A stretch of DNA of 64,000 nt from Enterobacter sp. BIGb0383 (GCF_003751845.1 NZ_RJKQ01000003.1:62001-126000), one strand, 5' to 3'; shown: positions 25,675-38,044, counted from the stretch's first letter. A program made the numbers and translations. The notes: generated by a model not told the origin, from the sequence alone.

Positions 25675-26646
25675 TTAGCGGTCGCGCTGAACGGCGATAT
25701 GGGCGAGGGCAATCAGGGCTTCACGCCACTGGGTGTCCGGCAGAACCTGCAGTGCGGCAATGGCCTTGTCAGCTTCTTCTTCGGCGCGGGTACGCGTCCA
25801 TTCCAGTGAGCCACAGGTTTCCATGGCTTCCAGCACCGGCGTCAGCAGGTGACGACCGTTGCCCTGTTCAATGGCCTCGCGAATCATTGCCGACTGCGCT
25901 GGCGTCCCATTACGCATCGCGTGCAGCAGCGGCAGCGTCGGTTTGCCTTCGTTCAGGTCGTCGCCGACGTTCTTGCCCAGCGATTCACCATCGGCGCTGT
26001 AATCCAGCAGATCGTCAATCAGCTGGAAAGCCGTGCCGAGATAGCGCCCATAATCCTGCAGGCCACGCTCTTCGGCCTCGCTACAGTCTGCCAGAATACC
26101 GGAGCACTGTGCCGCTGCTTCGAACAGACGTGCGGTTTTGCTGTAGATAACGCGCATGTAGCTCTCTTCGGTAATGTCCGGATCGTTGACGTTCATCAAC
26201 TGCAGGACTTCACCTTCGGCAATCACGTTGACCGCTTCTGACATCACATCCAGCACTTTCAGAGAGCCGAGGCGGGTCATCATCTGGAAGGCACGGGTAT
26301 AAATAAAATCGCCGACCAGCACGCTGGCAGCGTTGCCAAAGGCCGCGTTAGCGGTAGCTTTGCCGCGGCGCATATCCGATTCATCGACGACATCATCGTG
26401 TAACAGAGTCGCGGTATGAATAAACTCGATTAATGCGGCGATAGAGACATGGGAATTTCCCTGATAGCCGACGGCACGCGCAGCAAGGATAGCAATCATC
26501 GGACGGATGCGTTTACCGCCGCCGCTGACGATGTAGTACCCTAACTGATTGATTAGCTGCACATCTGAATTGAGCTGCTCCAGAATTGCCGCGTTCACTC
26601 CCGCCATATCCTGTGCGGTTAACTCATTGATTTTTTCTAAATTCAT
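25675..26646 (-). CDS. ispB: IspB, octaprenyl diphosphate synthase
   Basis: 323 residues, the E. coli length. A trans-prenyltransferase with both aspartate-rich motifs, LLHDDVVDESDMRRG and QLIDDLLDYS. It builds the C40 side chain of ubiquinone and menaquinone from FPP and IPP and is essential in E. coli. It is divergent from rplU across a 258-base gap. The quinone made here is relevant to the ArcB sensor and to ubiU/V/T in the same window. Confidence 0.97.
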   Translation of the reverse strand: MNLEKINELTAQDMAGVNAAILEQLNSDVQLINQLGYYIVSGGGKRIRPMIAILAARAVGYQGNSHVSIAALIEFIHTATLLHDDVVDESDMRRGKATANAAFGNAASVLVGDFIYTRAFQMMTRLGSLKVLDVMSEAVNVIAEGEVLQLMNVNDPDITEESYMRVIYSKTARLFEAAAQCSGILADCSEAEERGLQDYGRYLGTAFQLIDDLLDYSADGESLGKNVGDDLNEGKPTLPLLHAMRNGTPAQSAMIREAIEQGNGRHLLTPVLEAMETCGSLEWTRTRAEEEADKAIAALQVLPDTQWREALIALAHIAVQRDR

Positions 26647-26804
26647 CGCAAAAGCCGGGCTTAGTGTTCAGTTTATCCCTTAGCTATAAGAGATAACGGA
26701 AGGGGTCAGTGGTAAAAAGTATTGCTGATTGTACTGAAAAAACGCGCCAGATAAACGTTGCCGTGCGGGTTGTGTTTTTTTTCTGCATCTATCAACGATC
26801 GCTC

Positions 26805-26833
26805 TTGTCAAAGCTTACTCTTTTGCGTAATAT
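26805..26833 (+). promoter_or_regulatory. Sigma-70 promoter of rplU-rpmA
   Basis: TTGTCA at 26805-26810 and TAATAT at 26828-26833 with a 17-base spacer, about 70 bases before the rplU start. Both hexamers are close to consensus, as expected for ribosomal protein genes. Confidence 0.7.
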
Positions 26834-26859
26834 TCGCGCCCTATTGTGAATATTTATAG

Positions 26860-27216
<357 letters not shown>

Positions 27217-27236
27217 TACAAGGGGAGCACATCTAA

Positions 27237-27494
<258 letters not shown>

Positions 27495-27518
27495 GTTTTT
27501 CGCGTCCCGGTGACGGAT

Positions 27519-27549
27519 AAAAGCCCCGCAACACGTTGCGGGGCTTTTT
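27519..27549 (+). terminator. rpmA terminator
   Basis: AAAAGCCCCGCAA / TTGCGGGGCTTTTT is a long perfect stem with T5, working in both orientations. Confidence 0.9.
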
Positions 27550-27589
27550 ACATTCGTGGACCGCTAAATTTTTTATCAGGGACCAGGGA

Positions 27590-28555
27590 ATGAATCAGCA
27601 GGCAGGCATTGGTATTCTTTTGGCAATGGTTACCGCGATGTGTTGGGGTGCACTGCCGATTGCAATGAAGCAGGTGCTGGAAGTGATGGAGCCGCCGACG
27701 GTGGTCTTTTATCGCTTCCTGATGGCGAGCGTGGGCCTGGGCCTGATCCTCACTATCAGAGGCAAGCTGCCGCCGCTGCGGATTTTTCGCAAGCCACGCT
27801 GGCTGCTGCTGCTGGCGATTGCCACCGCAGGCCTGTTTGGTAACTTCATCCTGTTCAGTTCTTCCCTGCAGTACGTTAGCCCGACAGCCTCTCAGGTGAT
27901 TGGGCAGCTGTCGCCGGTTGGCATGATGATCGCCAGCGTTTTCATCTTAAAAGAGAAAATGCGCGGCACGCAGGTTGTCGGTGCCCTGATGCTTATCTCC
28001 GGGCTGGTGATGTTTTTTAACACCAGCCTGGTGGAAATTTTTACCCGACTCACGGATTACACCTGGGGTGTAATTTTTGGTGTCGGCGCAGCGATGGTGT
28101 GGGTGAGCTACGGCGTGGCGCAAAAAATCCTGCTCCGTCGCCTTGCCTCACAGCAGATCCTGCTTTTGTTGTACACTTTATGTACTATTGCGTTGCTGCC
28201 GCTGGCCGTACCGTCGAAAGTACTGGAATTAAGCGACTGGCAGCTGGCCTGTCTTATTTTTTGCGGGCTGAATACGCTGGTGGGCTACGGTGCACTGGCT
28301 GAAGCGATGGCCCGCTGGCAGGCGGCGCAGGTGAGCGCGTTAATCACGCTCACCCCGCTGTTTACGCTGTTGTTTTCAGATTTATTATCTATGGCCTGGC
28401 CCGACGTCTTCGCCAAACCGATGCTCAATATGGTGGGTTATCTCGGTGCGTTTGTCGTGGTTGCGGGCGCAATGTATTCCGCCATTGGCCATCGCCTCTG
28501 GGGTAGCCTGCGTAAGCGAGAAGCGGCCGTGCCGCTACCCCGCTCGGGCGAATGA
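27590..28555 (+). CDS. yhbE: YhbE, EamA-family (DMT) inner-membrane transporter
   Basis: 321 residues, the E. coli length, from MNQQAGIGILLAMVTAMCW. Ten hydrophobic helices form two EamA repeats, the second from about residue 150 (YTWGVIFGVGAAMVWVSYG). The drug/metabolite transporter superfamily includes amino-acid and nucleotide-sugar exporters; the YhbE substrate is unknown. The start codon has AGGGA upstream. It lies 15 bases before obgE and is probably co-transcribed with it. Confidence 0.92.
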   Translation: MNQQAGIGILLAMVTAMCWGALPIAMKQVLEVMEPPTVVFYRFLMASVGLGLILTIRGKLPPLRIFRKPRWLLLLAIATAGLFGNFILFSSSLQYVSPTASQVIGQLSPVGMMIASVFILKEKMRGTQVVGALMLISGLVMFFNTSLVEIFTRLTDYTWGVIFGVGAAMVWVSYGVAQKILLRRLASQQILLLLYTLCTIALLPLAVPSKVLELSDWQLACLIFCGLNTLVGYGALAEAMARWQAAQVSALITLTPLFTLLFSDLLSMAWPDVFAKPMLNMVGYLGAFVVVAGAMYSAIGHRLWGSLRKREAAVPLPRSGE

Positions 28556-29740
<1,185 letters not shown>

Positions 29741-29780
29741 TCTCTCTTTCCCCGGCGTGCCGCCGGGGCGATAGATTGCA

Positions 29781-29814
29781 GGCCGGGCCGCATGACGCGT
29801 GACCCGGCCTTTTT
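29781..29814 (+). terminator. obgE terminator
   Basis: GGCCGGG (29781-29787) pairs with CCCGGCC (29803-29809), then five T. A second GC-rich hairpin (CCCCGGCG/CGCCGGGG, about 29751-29769) precedes it. Confidence 0.8.
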
Positions 29815-29815
29815 A

Positions 29816-31249
29816 TTAGTTGTTCTGATAGATGTCTTTGTACAGACGGCTCTCAAAGCGCACCAGCGGGACGCGTCGGGTGCGCTGGTCGGCAGGCTCG
29901 ACGGCATAGCCGGAGAGATACTGCACAAAGGCCATCCGCTGTCCGCTGGCGGTGGTAATAAACCCGGCCAGGTTATAGACGCCCTGCAGCGAGCCGGTTT
30001 TCGCTGAGACTTTACCGTCAACGCCCGCCTCATGTAGCCCCGCCCGATACTGCAACGAACCGTCATAGCCCGCCAGCGGCAGCATCGAGATAAAGTTAAG
30101 CTCCGTGTCATGCTGGGCGATGTACTGGAGCACCTGCATCATGGTCGCCGGTGCGATCAGGTTATGTCGCGACAGGCCTGAGCCGTCGGCGACAATAGTA
30201 TTACCCAGATCGATATTCGCCTGCTGGCGCAGGATCTGACGTACCGCATCGGAGCCTGCCCGCCAGGTGCCGGGGACATTGAAGCGGGAATGGCCGATAG
30301 TGCGGAACACCGTATCAGCAATCATATTGTCCGACTTTTTCAGCATGATCTTCAGCAGATCGTGCAGCGGTGCCGACTGTTTGCTGGCGATGATCGTACC
30401 GGGTTCGTTAACCTGAGTCTGACGCAGCAGCGTGCCTGAATACGTGATTCCTGCCTCCTGCAGCTCGCTTTTGAGGATCGCCCCGGCGTAGCCGGCACCG
30501 TCCTGAATGGCGAACGCCAGCGGCAGCGGTTCACTTCGCTGTGGCATACAGCCTGTTAAGGTAAAGCGGTTCAGATCGCCTGGCACCACGTCCAGTTCGC
30601 AATACTGGGCATCGGCAGAGCCGCGTGCCAGCGTGCGGACCTGGCTAAACATGGTGACTGGATAGTAAGAGGCAACCCGGATATACGCCAGGTCATTGGC
30701 TTTTTCCGCACTGTATAGCGAGACAGAGAAGCAGTTACGGTCAACAATAGCCGCCGCAGGCGGTGCGCTAAAGCACTGGGTCATATCGTTCCAGGGCCAG
30801 CCGGGTGCTTTATCGTGGCTGGCAAACACCGAGGTGTCGATCAGCACATTGCCATCAATCTTCTGGACGCCTGACTTTTTCAGGACGGCGACCATATTGC
30901 GCAGATCCTGACGTCTCAGGGTCGGATCGCCGCCGAAACGGGCGATAAGATCCCCCTTCAGTACGCCGTTGCTGATGCTGCCTTTGTTTTCCAGAGTGGT
31001 CGTAAAACGAAAATCCGGTCCCAGCTGGAGCAGCGCGGCCAGCGCGGTGATCACCTTCTGGGTACTGGCGGGCAGCGCCATCTGCTGGCTGTGATAGTCG
31101 ATACTCGGCGACTGGGCACCGATTTTCTGCACCGCAAGGGCGAGATTCGCTCCGTCAGGGAGCTGGTTGATGTACTCGTCGACATTTGCCGCCTGTACAC
31201 TGAAGGCGACGCTGGTGGTCAATCCGATGATAAATCTGGAAAATCGCAT
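29816..31249 (-). CDS. dacB: DacB (PBP4), D-alanyl-D-alanine carboxypeptidase/endopeptidase
   Basis: 477 residues, the E. coli length. The signal peptide is cleaved near residue 20 (SVQA-ANVDE). It is a class C low-molecular-weight penicillin-binding protein with SxxK at Ser62-Lys65 (ASTQK), SxN (KSDN) and KTG (SAKTGS) motifs. It cuts D-Ala-meso-DAP cross-links and trims pentapeptides in the periplasm. Convergent with obgE and divergent from greA, as in E. coli. Confidence 0.97.
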   Translation of the reverse strand: MRFSRFIIGLTTSVAFSVQAANVDEYINQLPDGANLALAVQKIGAQSPSIDYHSQQMALPASTQKVITALAALLQLGPDFRFTTTLENKGSISNGVLKGDLIARFGGDPTLRRQDLRNMVAVLKKSGVQKIDGNVLIDTSVFASHDKAPGWPWNDMTQCFSAPPAAAIVDRNCFSVSLYSAEKANDLAYIRVASYYPVTMFSQVRTLARGSADAQYCELDVVPGDLNRFTLTGCMPQRSEPLPLAFAIQDGAGYAGAILKSELQEAGITYSGTLLRQTQVNEPGTIIASKQSAPLHDLLKIMLKKSDNMIADTVFRTIGHSRFNVPGTWRAGSDAVRQILRQQANIDLGNTIVADGSGLSRHNLIAPATMMQVLQYIAQHDTELNFISMLPLAGYDGSLQYRAGLHEAGVDGKVSAKTGSLQGVYNLAGFITTASGQRMAFVQYLSGYAVEPADQRTRRVPLVRFESRLYKDIYQNN

Positions 31250-31371
31250 AATCTCGCGCTAACAACCCGAAGATAAACCGCAATACTACGGTGCATCACT
31301 ATGCAAAGTAAACGATGACCCATAGTGAACTTCGCGGTAAAATACGTATCAAATTGAAAAATTGCTGCTGA

Positions 31372-31404
31372 CCTGGGGCTTTGTACCCGGGCCAGTTTTC
31401 TTTT
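31372..31404 (+). promoter_or_regulatory. greA leader hairpin with T-rich tail, GraL-like
   Basis: CCTGGG (31372-31377) can pair with CCCGGG (31386-31391), one G-U, followed after CCAG by TTTTCTTTT. It lies about 95 bases before the greA start. In E. coli most greA leader transcripts end early and yield the GraL RNAs; this hairpin is in the right place, but the identification is by position. Confidence 0.4.
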
Positions 31405-31497
31405 GCTTCTGGTCCGGTTAATCGTCGATTTCGGGCCAGCTCGGCAGCTGGAGCAGGTTATCTCCACTGCTAACAGGAATGTTGAAGAGGTATAACA

Positions 31498-31974
31498 ATG
31501 CAAGCTATTCCGATGACCTTACGTGGTGCTGAAAAACTGCGCGAAGAGCTGGATTTCCTTAAATCGGTGCGTCGTCCTGAAATCATTGCCGCTATCGCGG
31601 ATGCCCGTGAGCATGGCGACCTGAAGGAAAATGCTGAGTATCACGCCGCGCGTGAGCAGCAGGGGTTCTGCGAAGGTCGCATCAAAGATATCGAGGCCAA
31701 GCTGTCCAATGCACAGGTTATCGACATCAGCAAAATGCCGAAAAACGGCCGGGTGATCTTCGGTTCGACGGTGACTGTGCTCAATCTGGATAGCGATGAA
31801 GAGCAGACTTACCGCATTGTGGGCGATGACGAAGCTGATTTTAAACAGAATCTGATTTCGGTGAATTCGCCGATTGCACGGGGTCTGGTCGGCAAGGAAC
31901 AGGACGATGTGGTCGTTATTCGTACTCCGGGCGGTGAAGTGGAGTTCGAAATCATCAAGGTTGAATATCTTTGA
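31498..31974 (+). CDS. greA: GreA, transcript cleavage factor
   Basis: 158 residues, the E. coli length, beginning [18 protein letters not shown]. An N-terminal coiled-coil enters the RNA polymerase secondary channel with the acidic tip at [17 protein letters not shown]; the C-terminal FKBP-like domain binds polymerase. It rescues backtracked complexes by stimulating RNA cleavage. A GAAGAGG site precedes the ATG. Confidence 0.98.
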   Translation: MQAIPMTLRGAEKLREELDFLKSVRRPEIIAAIADAREHGDLKENAEYHAAREQQGFCEGRIKDIEAKLSNAQVIDISKMPKNGRVIFGSTVTVLNLDSDEEQTYRIVGDDEADFKQNLISVNSPIARGLVGKEQDDVVVIRTPGGEVEFEIIKVEYL

Positions 31975-32014
31975 CAGGTTTCAACACATTTGTTGATACT
32001 TTGTAAAGAAAAGA

Positions 32015-32037
32015 AAAAGGCCGCATTGCGGCCTTTT
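32015..32037. terminator. greA terminator (bidirectional)
   Basis: AAAAGGCCGC-ATT-GCGGCCTTTT is a ten-pair perfect stem with flanking A and T runs, serving greA and possibly the convergent yhbY. Confidence 0.9.
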
Positions 32038-32123
32038 ATCAACTAACAGAGCGTGGCATTTTGCACACCAGCCGATGGAAACCCCTCGTTTTACACAGAA
32101 ATTGTGTCTGATTCAGGATATCC

Positions 32124-32417
32124 TTAACGTGGTAGCGAGATTTTACGCTCTTCAGTGGGGCGATAAAGCACCAGCGTTTTACCGATGACCTGAACATTGC
32201 AGGCACCGGTTTCACGCACGATAGCGTCCACGATCAAGGTTTTGGTTTCGCGATCTTCAGTGGCGATCTTCACCTTGATAAGCTCATGGTGCTTTAACGC
32301 TTGCTCTATCTCGGCCAGTACCCCTTCGGTCAAACCATTATTGCCAAGCATAACGACCGGCTTGAGCGGATGGGCCAGACCTTTCAGGTGCTGTTTTTGT
32401 TTAGTACTCAGATTCAT
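32124..32417 (-). CDS. yhbY: YhbY, CRM-domain RNA-binding protein of the pre-50S subunit
   Basis: 97 residues, the E. coli length, from MNLSTKQKQHLKGLAHPL. A single CRM/KH-like domain with the GxxG-type loop (LGNNGLTEGV). YhbY associates with pre-50S particles, and CRM domains bind structured RNA. The frame is open 13 codons upstream, but the family start is clear. It is divergent from rlmE across 123 bases, a conserved arrangement. Confidence 0.95.
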   Translation of the reverse strand: MNLSTKQKQHLKGLAHPLKPVVMLGNNGLTEGVLAEIEQALKHHELIKVKIATEDRETKTLIVDAIVRETGACNVQVIGKTLVLYRPTEERKISLPR

Positions 32418-32540
32418 CGTATATTTTTGCTTACGTTGGGATTGAAAACGGTTCATTCTACCGCCATCTCCCTAATATCGCCAAATTGCTGCGTGGAAAT
32501 TTCATGCTAACGTATACGGTGAACCAGGATGGAATGTTAA

Positions 32541-33170
32541 ATGACAGGTAAAAAGCGTTCTGCCAGCTCAAGCCGCTGGCTTCATGAACACTTTAGCGAT
32601 AAATATGTTCAGCAGGCGCAGAAAAAGGGGTTACGTTCCCGCGCCTGGTTTAAACTTGATGAGATACAACAGGGTGACAAGCTTTTTAAGCCGGGGATGA
32701 CGGTTGTCGACCTCGGTGCTGCACCCGGCGGCTGGTCACAGTATGCGGTAACGCAGATCGGCGGCAGTGGTCGTATCATCGCCTGCGATCTTTTACCGAT
32801 GGATCCCATCGTTGGAGTCGACTTCCTTCAGGGCGATTTTCGTGATGAATTAGTCCTGAAGGCGTTACTTGAGCGCGTAGGTGACAGTAAAGTACAGGTT
32901 GTCATGTCTGATATGGCACCGAACATGAGCGGCACACCGGCGGTGGATATTCCCCGCTCCATGTATCTGGTAGAGCTGGCGCTCGGAATGTGCCGCGATG
33001 TACTGGCGCCAGGCGGTAGTTTTTTAGTGAAGGTGTTCCAGGGCGAAGGTTTCGACGAGTATCTGACGGAAATTCGCTCCCTGTTTACGAAGGTGAAAGT
33101 TCGTAAGCCGGACTCTTCGCGTGCACGTTCACGCGAAGTGTATATTGTAGCGACCGGGCGAAAACCATAG
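32541..33170 (+). CDS. rlmE: RlmE (FtsJ/RrmJ), 23S rRNA U2552 2'-O-methyltransferase
   Basis: 209 residues, the E. coli length. A Rossmann-fold SAM methyltransferase with motif [14 protein letters not shown] and the K-D-K-E tetrad (Lys in RAWFKLDE, Asp in [10 protein letters not shown], Lys in [13 protein letters not shown], Glu in SREVYIVA). It methylates U2552 in the A loop late in 50S assembly and is heat-inducible in E. coli. ftsH is 89 bases downstream. Confidence 0.97.
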   Translation: MTGKKRSASSSRWLHEHFSDKYVQQAQKKGLRSRAWFKLDEIQQGDKLFKPGMTVVDLGAAPGGWSQYAVTQIGGSGRIIACDLLPMDPIVGVDFLQGDFRDELVLKALLERVGDSKVQVVMSDMAPNMSGTPAVDIPRSMYLVELALGMCRDVLAPGGSFLVKVFQGEGFDEYLTEIRSLFTKVKVRKPDSSRARSREVYIVATGRKP

Positions 33171-33259
33171 CCAGCGACGTTCAGGGCTGTTTTGAATGAA
33201 GCGGGTTATCAAGTATCCTGACGCTGTTTTTAACACAGTTGTAATAAGAGGTTCATCCC

Positions 33260-35203
33260 TTGAGTGACATGGCGAAAAACCTAATACTCTGGCTGGTCAT
33301 TGCCGTTGTGCTGATGTCAGTATTCCAGAGCTTTGGGCCCAGCGAATCGAGTGGCCGCAAGGTGGATTATTCTACCTTCCTGCAGGAGGTCAACCAGGAC
33401 CAGGTTCGCGAAGCGCGTATCAACGGACGTGAGATCAACGTTACCAAGAAAGATAGTAACCGTTACACGACCTACATCCCGGTGAACGATCCGAAGCTGC
33501 TTGATAACCTTCTGACTAAAAACGTCAAGGTGGTCGGTGAGCCGCCGGAAGAACCGAGCCTGCTGGCCTCGATCTTCATCTCCTGGTTCCCGATGCTGTT
33601 GCTGATCGGCGTCTGGATCTTCTTTATGCGTCAGATGCAGGGCGGCGGTGGCAAAGGCGCCATGTCGTTCGGTAAAAGCAAAGCGCGTATGCTGACGGAA
33701 GACCAGATCAAAACCACTTTTGCTGACGTTGCCGGTTGTGACGAAGCGAAAGAAGAAGTCGGTGAGCTGGTTGAATACCTCCGTGAGCCAAGCCGTTTCC
33801 AGAAACTGGGCGGTAAGATCCCGAAAGGCATTCTGATGGTCGGCCCTCCGGGTACCGGTAAAACGCTGCTGGCAAAAGCTATTGCCGGTGAAGCGAAGGT
33901 GCCGTTCTTTACAATTTCCGGTTCTGACTTCGTTGAAATGTTCGTGGGTGTCGGTGCATCTCGTGTGCGTGACATGTTCGAACAGGCCAAGAAAGCGGCA
34001 CCGTGCATCATCTTTATCGATGAAATCGACGCCGTGGGCCGCCAGCGTGGTGCAGGCCTGGGCGGCGGTCACGATGAGCGTGAGCAGACCCTGAACCAGA
34101 TGCTGGTTGAGATGGACGGCTTCGAAGGTAACGAAGGTATCATCGTTATCGCCGCGACTAACCGTCCGGACGTGCTTGACCCTGCGCTGCTGCGTCCAGG
34201 TCGCTTCGACCGCCAGGTTGTTGTGGGCCTGCCGGACGTGCGCGGTCGTGAGCAGATTCTGAAAGTCCATATGCGTCGTGTGCCGCTGGCACCGGATATG
34301 GAGCCTGCGGTGATCGCTCGCGGTACGCCTGGTTTCTCCGGTGCGGATCTTGCCAACCTGGTGAACGAAGCTGCCCTGTTTGCTGCCCGCGGTAACAAAC
34401 GCGTGGTATCGATGGTGGAATTCGAGAAAGCGAAAGACAAAATCATGATGGGTGCGGAACGTCGCTCCATGGTGATGACGGAAGCGCAGAAAGAATCCAC
34501 GGCGTATCACGAAGCGGGACATGCGATTGTCGGTACGCTGGTGCCGGGCTATGACCCGGTGCACAAAGTGACGATTATTCCGCGTGGCCGGGCTTTAGGC
34601 GTCGCGTTCTTCCTGCCGGTTGGGGATGAAATCAGCGTCAGCCGCCAGAAACTCGAAAGCCGTATTTCTGTTGCTTACGGTGGTCGTCTGGCTGAAGAGA
34701 TCATCTACGGCGTGGATTATGTCTCGACCGGTGCGTCTTCTGATATTCAGATGGCAACCACCGTTGCTCGTAACATGGTGACGCAGTGGGGCTTCTCCGA
34801 AAAACTGGGGCCGCTGCTGTATGCTGAAGAAGAGGGTGAGGTATTCCTCGGCCGTTCGATGGCAAAAGCGAAGCATATGTCCGATGAGACGGCGCGTATT
34901 ATCGATCAGGAAGTTAAAAAACTGATTGATACGAACTACTCGCGTGCCCGCCAGATCCTCGAAGACAATATGGACATCCTTCACGCCATGAAAGATGCGC
35001 TGATGAAGTATGAAACCATTGATTCTCCGCAGATCGCCGATCTAATGGCGCGCCGTGAAGTTCGCCCGCCAGCAGGATGGGAAGAGCCGACCGGTAACAA
35101 CAACTCGGACAATGGCGGTACGCCTCAGGCTCCGCGTCCGGCTGTTGAACCGCGTTCGTCGAATCCGGGCGATACGCTGTCAGAACAGTCAGGCGACAAG
35201 TAA
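33260..35203 (+). CDS. ftsH: FtsH, ATP-dependent membrane zinc metalloprotease
   Basis: 647 residues from a TTG start (SDMAKNL) or 644 from the ATG at 33269. AAGAGG at 33246-33251 is 8 bases from the TTG but 17 from the ATG, so the TTG is favoured. Two N-terminal membrane helices flank a small periplasmic domain; the AAA module has Walker A GPPGTGKT, Walker B IIFIDEID and the SRH; the peptidase has HEAGH. FtsH degrades LpxC, sigma-32 and unassembled membrane proteins, so it sets LPS synthesis rate. The C-terminal tail is Pro/Ser/Asn-rich and variable. Confidence 0.98.
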   Translation: MSDMAKNLILWLVIAVVLMSVFQSFGPSESSGRKVDYSTFLQEVNQDQVREARINGREINVTKKDSNRYTTYIPVNDPKLLDNLLTKNVKVVGEPPEEPSLLASIFISWFPMLLLIGVWIFFMRQMQGGGGKGAMSFGKSKARMLTEDQIKTTFADVAGCDEAKEEVGELVEYLREPSRFQKLGGKIPKGILMVGPPGTGKTLLAKAIAGEAKVPFFTISGSDFVEMFVGVGASRVRDMFEQAKKAAPCIIFIDEIDAVGRQRGAGLGGGHDEREQTLNQMLVEMDGFEGNEGIIVIAATNRPDVLDPALLRPGRFDRQVVVGLPDVRGREQILKVHMRRVPLAPDMEPAVIARGTPGFSGADLANLVNEAALFAARGNKRVVSMVEFEKAKDKIMMGAERRSMVMTEAQKESTAYHEAGHAIVGTLVPGYDPVHKVTIIPRGRALGVAFFLPVGDEISVSRQKLESRISVAYGGRLAEEIIYGVDYVSTGASSDIQMATTVARNMVTQWGFSEKLGPLLYAEEEGEVFLGRSMAKAKHMSDETARIIDQEVKKLIDTNYSRARQILEDNMDILHAMKDALMKYETIDSPQIADLMARREVRPPAGWEEPTGNNNSDNGGTPQAPRPAVEPRSSNPGDTLSEQSGDK

Positions 35204-35237
35204 GACGTCCGCTGTTGATGCTATCCGCTTTACCTGA

Positions 35238-35265
35238 AACCCCGGAGCCTGCTCCGGGGTTTTTC
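35238..35265 (+). terminator. ftsH terminator
   Basis: AACCCCGGAG-CCTG-CTCCGGGGTT followed by TTTT: a ten-pair stem with T tract. Confidence 0.9.
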
Positions 35266-35299
35266 TTCTTGTGAAACCCTAATAAAAAGAGATGACGCT

Positions 35300-36148
35300 T
35301 TGAAACTCTTCGCTCAGGACTCGGTTCTCGATCTTTCGCATCCGCACGTAATGGGGATCCTTAACGTGACGCCGGATTCGTTCTCCGATGGCGGTACGCA
35401 TAACACGCTGGTGGAGGCGGTCAGGCACGCCAATCTGATGATTAACGCCGGCGCGACCATCATTGATATCGGCGGTGAGTCCACGCGCCCCGGTGCGGCC
35501 GACGTGAGCGTTGAAGAGGAGCTGGCGCGTGTGATCCCGGTTGTTGAGGCGATTGCTCAGCGTTTTGAGGTGTGGATTTCGGTGGATACCTCTAAGCCCG
35601 AAGTGATCCGCGAATCGGCCCGCGTTGGGGCGCATATCATTAACGACATTCGTTCCCTGACGGAGCCCGGCGCGCTGGAAGCTGCGGCGGAAACCGGCCT
35701 GCCCGTCTGCCTGATGCATATGCAGGGCCAGCCGAAAACAATGCAGGAAGCGCCGCACTATGATGATGTCTTTGCCGATGTTAATCGCTTCTTTATTGAG
35801 CACATTGCGCGCTGTGAAGCGGCGGGAATCGCAAAAGAGAAATTGTTGCTCGACCCGGGATTCGGTTTCGGTAAGAATCTGAGCCACAATTATGCGCTGC
35901 TTGCGCGTCTGTCCGAGCTGCACCACTTCAACTTGCCGCTGCTGGTGGGGATGTCCCGCAAATCAATGGTAGGCCAGTTGCTGAACGTCGGCCCGTCAGA
36001 ACGCCTGAGCGGCAGTCTGGCCTGCGCGGTCATTGCCGCGATGCAGGGCGCGCAGATGATTCGCGTCCATGATGTGAAAGAAACGGTTGAAGCCATGCGT
36101 GTGGTGGAAGCCACACTGTCAGCGAAGGAAAAGAAACGCTATGAGTAA
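35300..36148 (+). CDS. folP: FolP, dihydropteroate synthase
   Basis: 282 residues, the E. coli length. A TIM barrel joining p-aminobenzoate to the pterin pyrophosphate in folate synthesis, and the sulfonamide target. Both signatures are visible: [15 protein letters not shown] and GGESTRPGA; the substrate loops read as wild type, with no obvious sul-type change. Its stop overlaps the glmM start by 8 bases. Confidence 0.98.
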   Translation: MKLFAQDSVLDLSHPHVMGILNVTPDSFSDGGTHNTLVEAVRHANLMINAGATIIDIGGESTRPGAADVSVEEELARVIPVVEAIAQRFEVWISVDTSKPEVIRESARVGAHIINDIRSLTEPGALEAAAETGLPVCLMHMQGQPKTMQEAPHYDDVFADVNRFFIEHIARCEAAGIAKEKLLLDPGFGFGKNLSHNYALLARLSELHHFNLPLLVGMSRKSMVGQLLNVGPSERLSGSLACAVIAAMQGAQMIRVHDVKETVEAMRVVEATLSAKEKKRYE

Positions 36149-37478
36149 TCGTAAATATTTCGGCACCGATGGGATCCGTGGTCGCGTGGGTGACTCGCCG
36201 ATCACGCCGGATTTTGTGCTCAAGTTAGGCTGGGCGGCAGGAAAGGTGCTGGCACGTCATGGTTCCCGCAAAATCATTATTGGTAAAGACACGCGTATTT
36301 CTGGCTATATGCTGGAGTCTGCGCTGGAAGCGGGTCTGGCAGCGGCCGGGCTTTCTGCCTCCTTTACCGGCCCGATGCCAACGCCGGCCGTGGCCTACCT
36401 GACCCGGACCTTCCGTGCGGAAGCGGGCATTGTGATTTCTGCCTCGCATAACCCGTTTTACGATAACGGCATCAAATTCTTCTCCATCGACGGCACGAAA
36501 CTGCCGGACAGCGTGGAAGAGGCGATTGAAGCCGAGATGGAAAAAGAGCTGACCTGCGTGGATTCCGCTGAGCTGGGCAAAGCCAGCCGCATTGTCGATG
36601 CCGCAGGCCGCTATATTGAGTTCTGTAAGGCGACCTTCCCCAACGAGCTCAGCCTTAACGAGCTGAAAATCGTCGTCGACTGTGCCAATGGCGCAACCTA
36701 TCACATTGCGCCAAGCGTGTTCCGCGAGCTGGGCGCGAAAGTCATCACCATGGGCTGTGAGCCGGATGGGGTGAACATCAATGAGAAGTGCGGCGCGACC
36801 GATGTGGCTGCGCTTCAGCAGCGTGTACAGGCAGAAAAAGCTGACCTGGGCATCGCCTTTGACGGCGACGGTGACCGCGTCATTATGGTCGATCACGAAG
36901 GCAATAAAGTCGACGGCGACCAGATCATGTATATCATTGCCCGGGAAGCCCTGCGTCAGGGCCAGCTGCGCGGCGGCGCCGTCGGCACGCTGATGAGCAA
37001 TATGGGCCTTGAGCTGGCGCTGAAACAGCTGGGGATTCCTTTTACCCGTGCGAAAGTGGGCGACCGCTACGTGCTGGAAAAAATGCAGGAAAAAGGCTGG
37101 CGCATCGGGGCAGAAAACTCCGGCCACGTGATCCTGCTGGATAAAACCACTACCGGAGACGGTATTGTGGCGGGTCTGCAGATCGTGGCGGCGATGGTGC
37201 GTAACCATATGAGCCTGCACGATCTGTGCAGCGGCATGAAAATGTTCCCGCAGATCCTCGTTAACGTACGCTTTACCGCAGGCAGCGGCGATCCGCTTGA
37301 GCATGAGTCGGTGAAACAGGCAACTGCAGAGGTCGAAGCGGCGCTGGGCAATCGCGGGCGCGTTCTGCTGCGTAAGTCCGGTACCGAGCCTCTGATTCGC
37401 GTAATGGTGGAAGGTGAAGAGGAAGCGCAGGTGACCGCCTTCGCCCACCGTATTGCCGATGCGGTAAAAGCGGTTTAA
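36141..37478 (+). CDS. glmM: GlmM, phosphoglucosamine mutase
   Basis: 445 residues, the E. coli length, from [18 protein letters not shown]. It converts glucosamine 6-phosphate to glucosamine 1-phosphate for UDP-GlcNAc. The phospho-serine is Ser102 ([13 protein letters not shown]), the metal loop is FDGDGDR and the sugar loop GAENSGH. Translationally coupled to folP by overlap. With rapZ and murA in the window it belongs to the amino-sugar supply route. Confidence 0.98.
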   Translation: MSNRKYFGTDGIRGRVGDSPITPDFVLKLGWAAGKVLARHGSRKIIIGKDTRISGYMLESALEAGLAAAGLSASFTGPMPTPAVAYLTRTFRAEAGIVISASHNPFYDNGIKFFSIDGTKLPDSVEEAIEAEMEKELTCVDSAELGKASRIVDAAGRYIEFCKATFPNELSLNELKIVVDCANGATYHIAPSVFRELGAKVITMGCEPDGVNINEKCGATDVAALQQRVQAEKADLGIAFDGDGDRVIMVDHEGNKVDGDQIMYIIAREALRQGQLRGGAVGTLMSNMGLELALKQLGIPFTRAKVGDRYVLEKMQEKGWRIGAENSGHVILLDKTTTGDGIVAGLQIVAAMVRNHMSLHDLCSGMKMFPQILVNVRFTAGSGDPLEHESVKQATAEVEAALGNRGRVLLRKSGTEPLIRVMVEGEEEAQVTAFAHRIADAVKAV

Positions 37479-37497
37479 AAGTCCGTTAAGTGTCTAA

Positions 37498-37525
37498 AAA
37501 GGCGGCTGTTGCCGCCTTTGTTTTT
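37498..37525 (+). terminator. glmM terminator
   Basis: AAAGGCGGC-TGTT-GCCGCCTTT followed by GTTTTT. Confidence 0.9.
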
Positions 37526-37703
37526 AATAAATACCACGCTTTTGCTGTTTTTTTCCGCACTTGATACAATGCATGGAAATTGCCCTTGCGAAGCCCATTC
37601 GCTTTGGTTAGTATTCACACCCGCTTCAGTGGGAAACACTTGTTTTCCGCTTTATTGATTGAAGCTATTGGTATGCGGTTATCCCGCAAGGAACAGGTTG
37701 ATT

Positions 37704-38036
37704 ATGTACGAAGCTCTTTTAGTTATCTTCCTTATTGTAGCGATTGGCCTTGTCGGTCTTATCATGCTGCAGCAAGGTAAAGGCGCTGATATGGGAGCCT
37801 CCTTCGGCGCAGGCTCATCCGCCACGCTGTTTGGTTCAAGCGGTTCAGGCAACTTTATGACCCGTATGACAGCCGTGCTGGCCACGCTGTTTTTCATTAT
37901 CAGCCTTGTTCTTGGGAACATTAACAGCAACAAGACCAGTAGCGGAAGCGAGTGGGAAAACCTGACTGCACCGGCGCAATCCGAGCAGACTCAGCCAGCT
38001 GCACCGGCTAAGCCGACCAGCGATATCCCGCAGTAA
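37704..38036 (+). CDS. secG: SecG, protein-export translocon subunit
   Basis: 110 residues, the E. coli length, from MYEALLVIFLIVAIGLVG. Two membrane helices (about 3-22 and 53-72) are joined by a Gly/Ser-rich cytoplasmic loop (GASFGAGSSATLFGSSGSGN); the C-terminus is Pro/Ala/Gln-rich. SecG assists SecYE-SecA translocation. The frame extends 15 codons upstream, but family length fixes the start. tRNA-Leu follows after 8 bases, probably in the same transcript, as in E. coli secG-leuU. Confidence 0.96.
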   Translation: MYEALLVIFLIVAIGLVGLIMLQQGKGADMGASFGAGSSATLFGSSGSGNFMTRMTAVLATLFFIISLVLGNINSNKTSSGSEWENLTAPAQSEQTQPAAPAKPTSDIPQ

Positions 38037-38044
38037 GACTCTGT

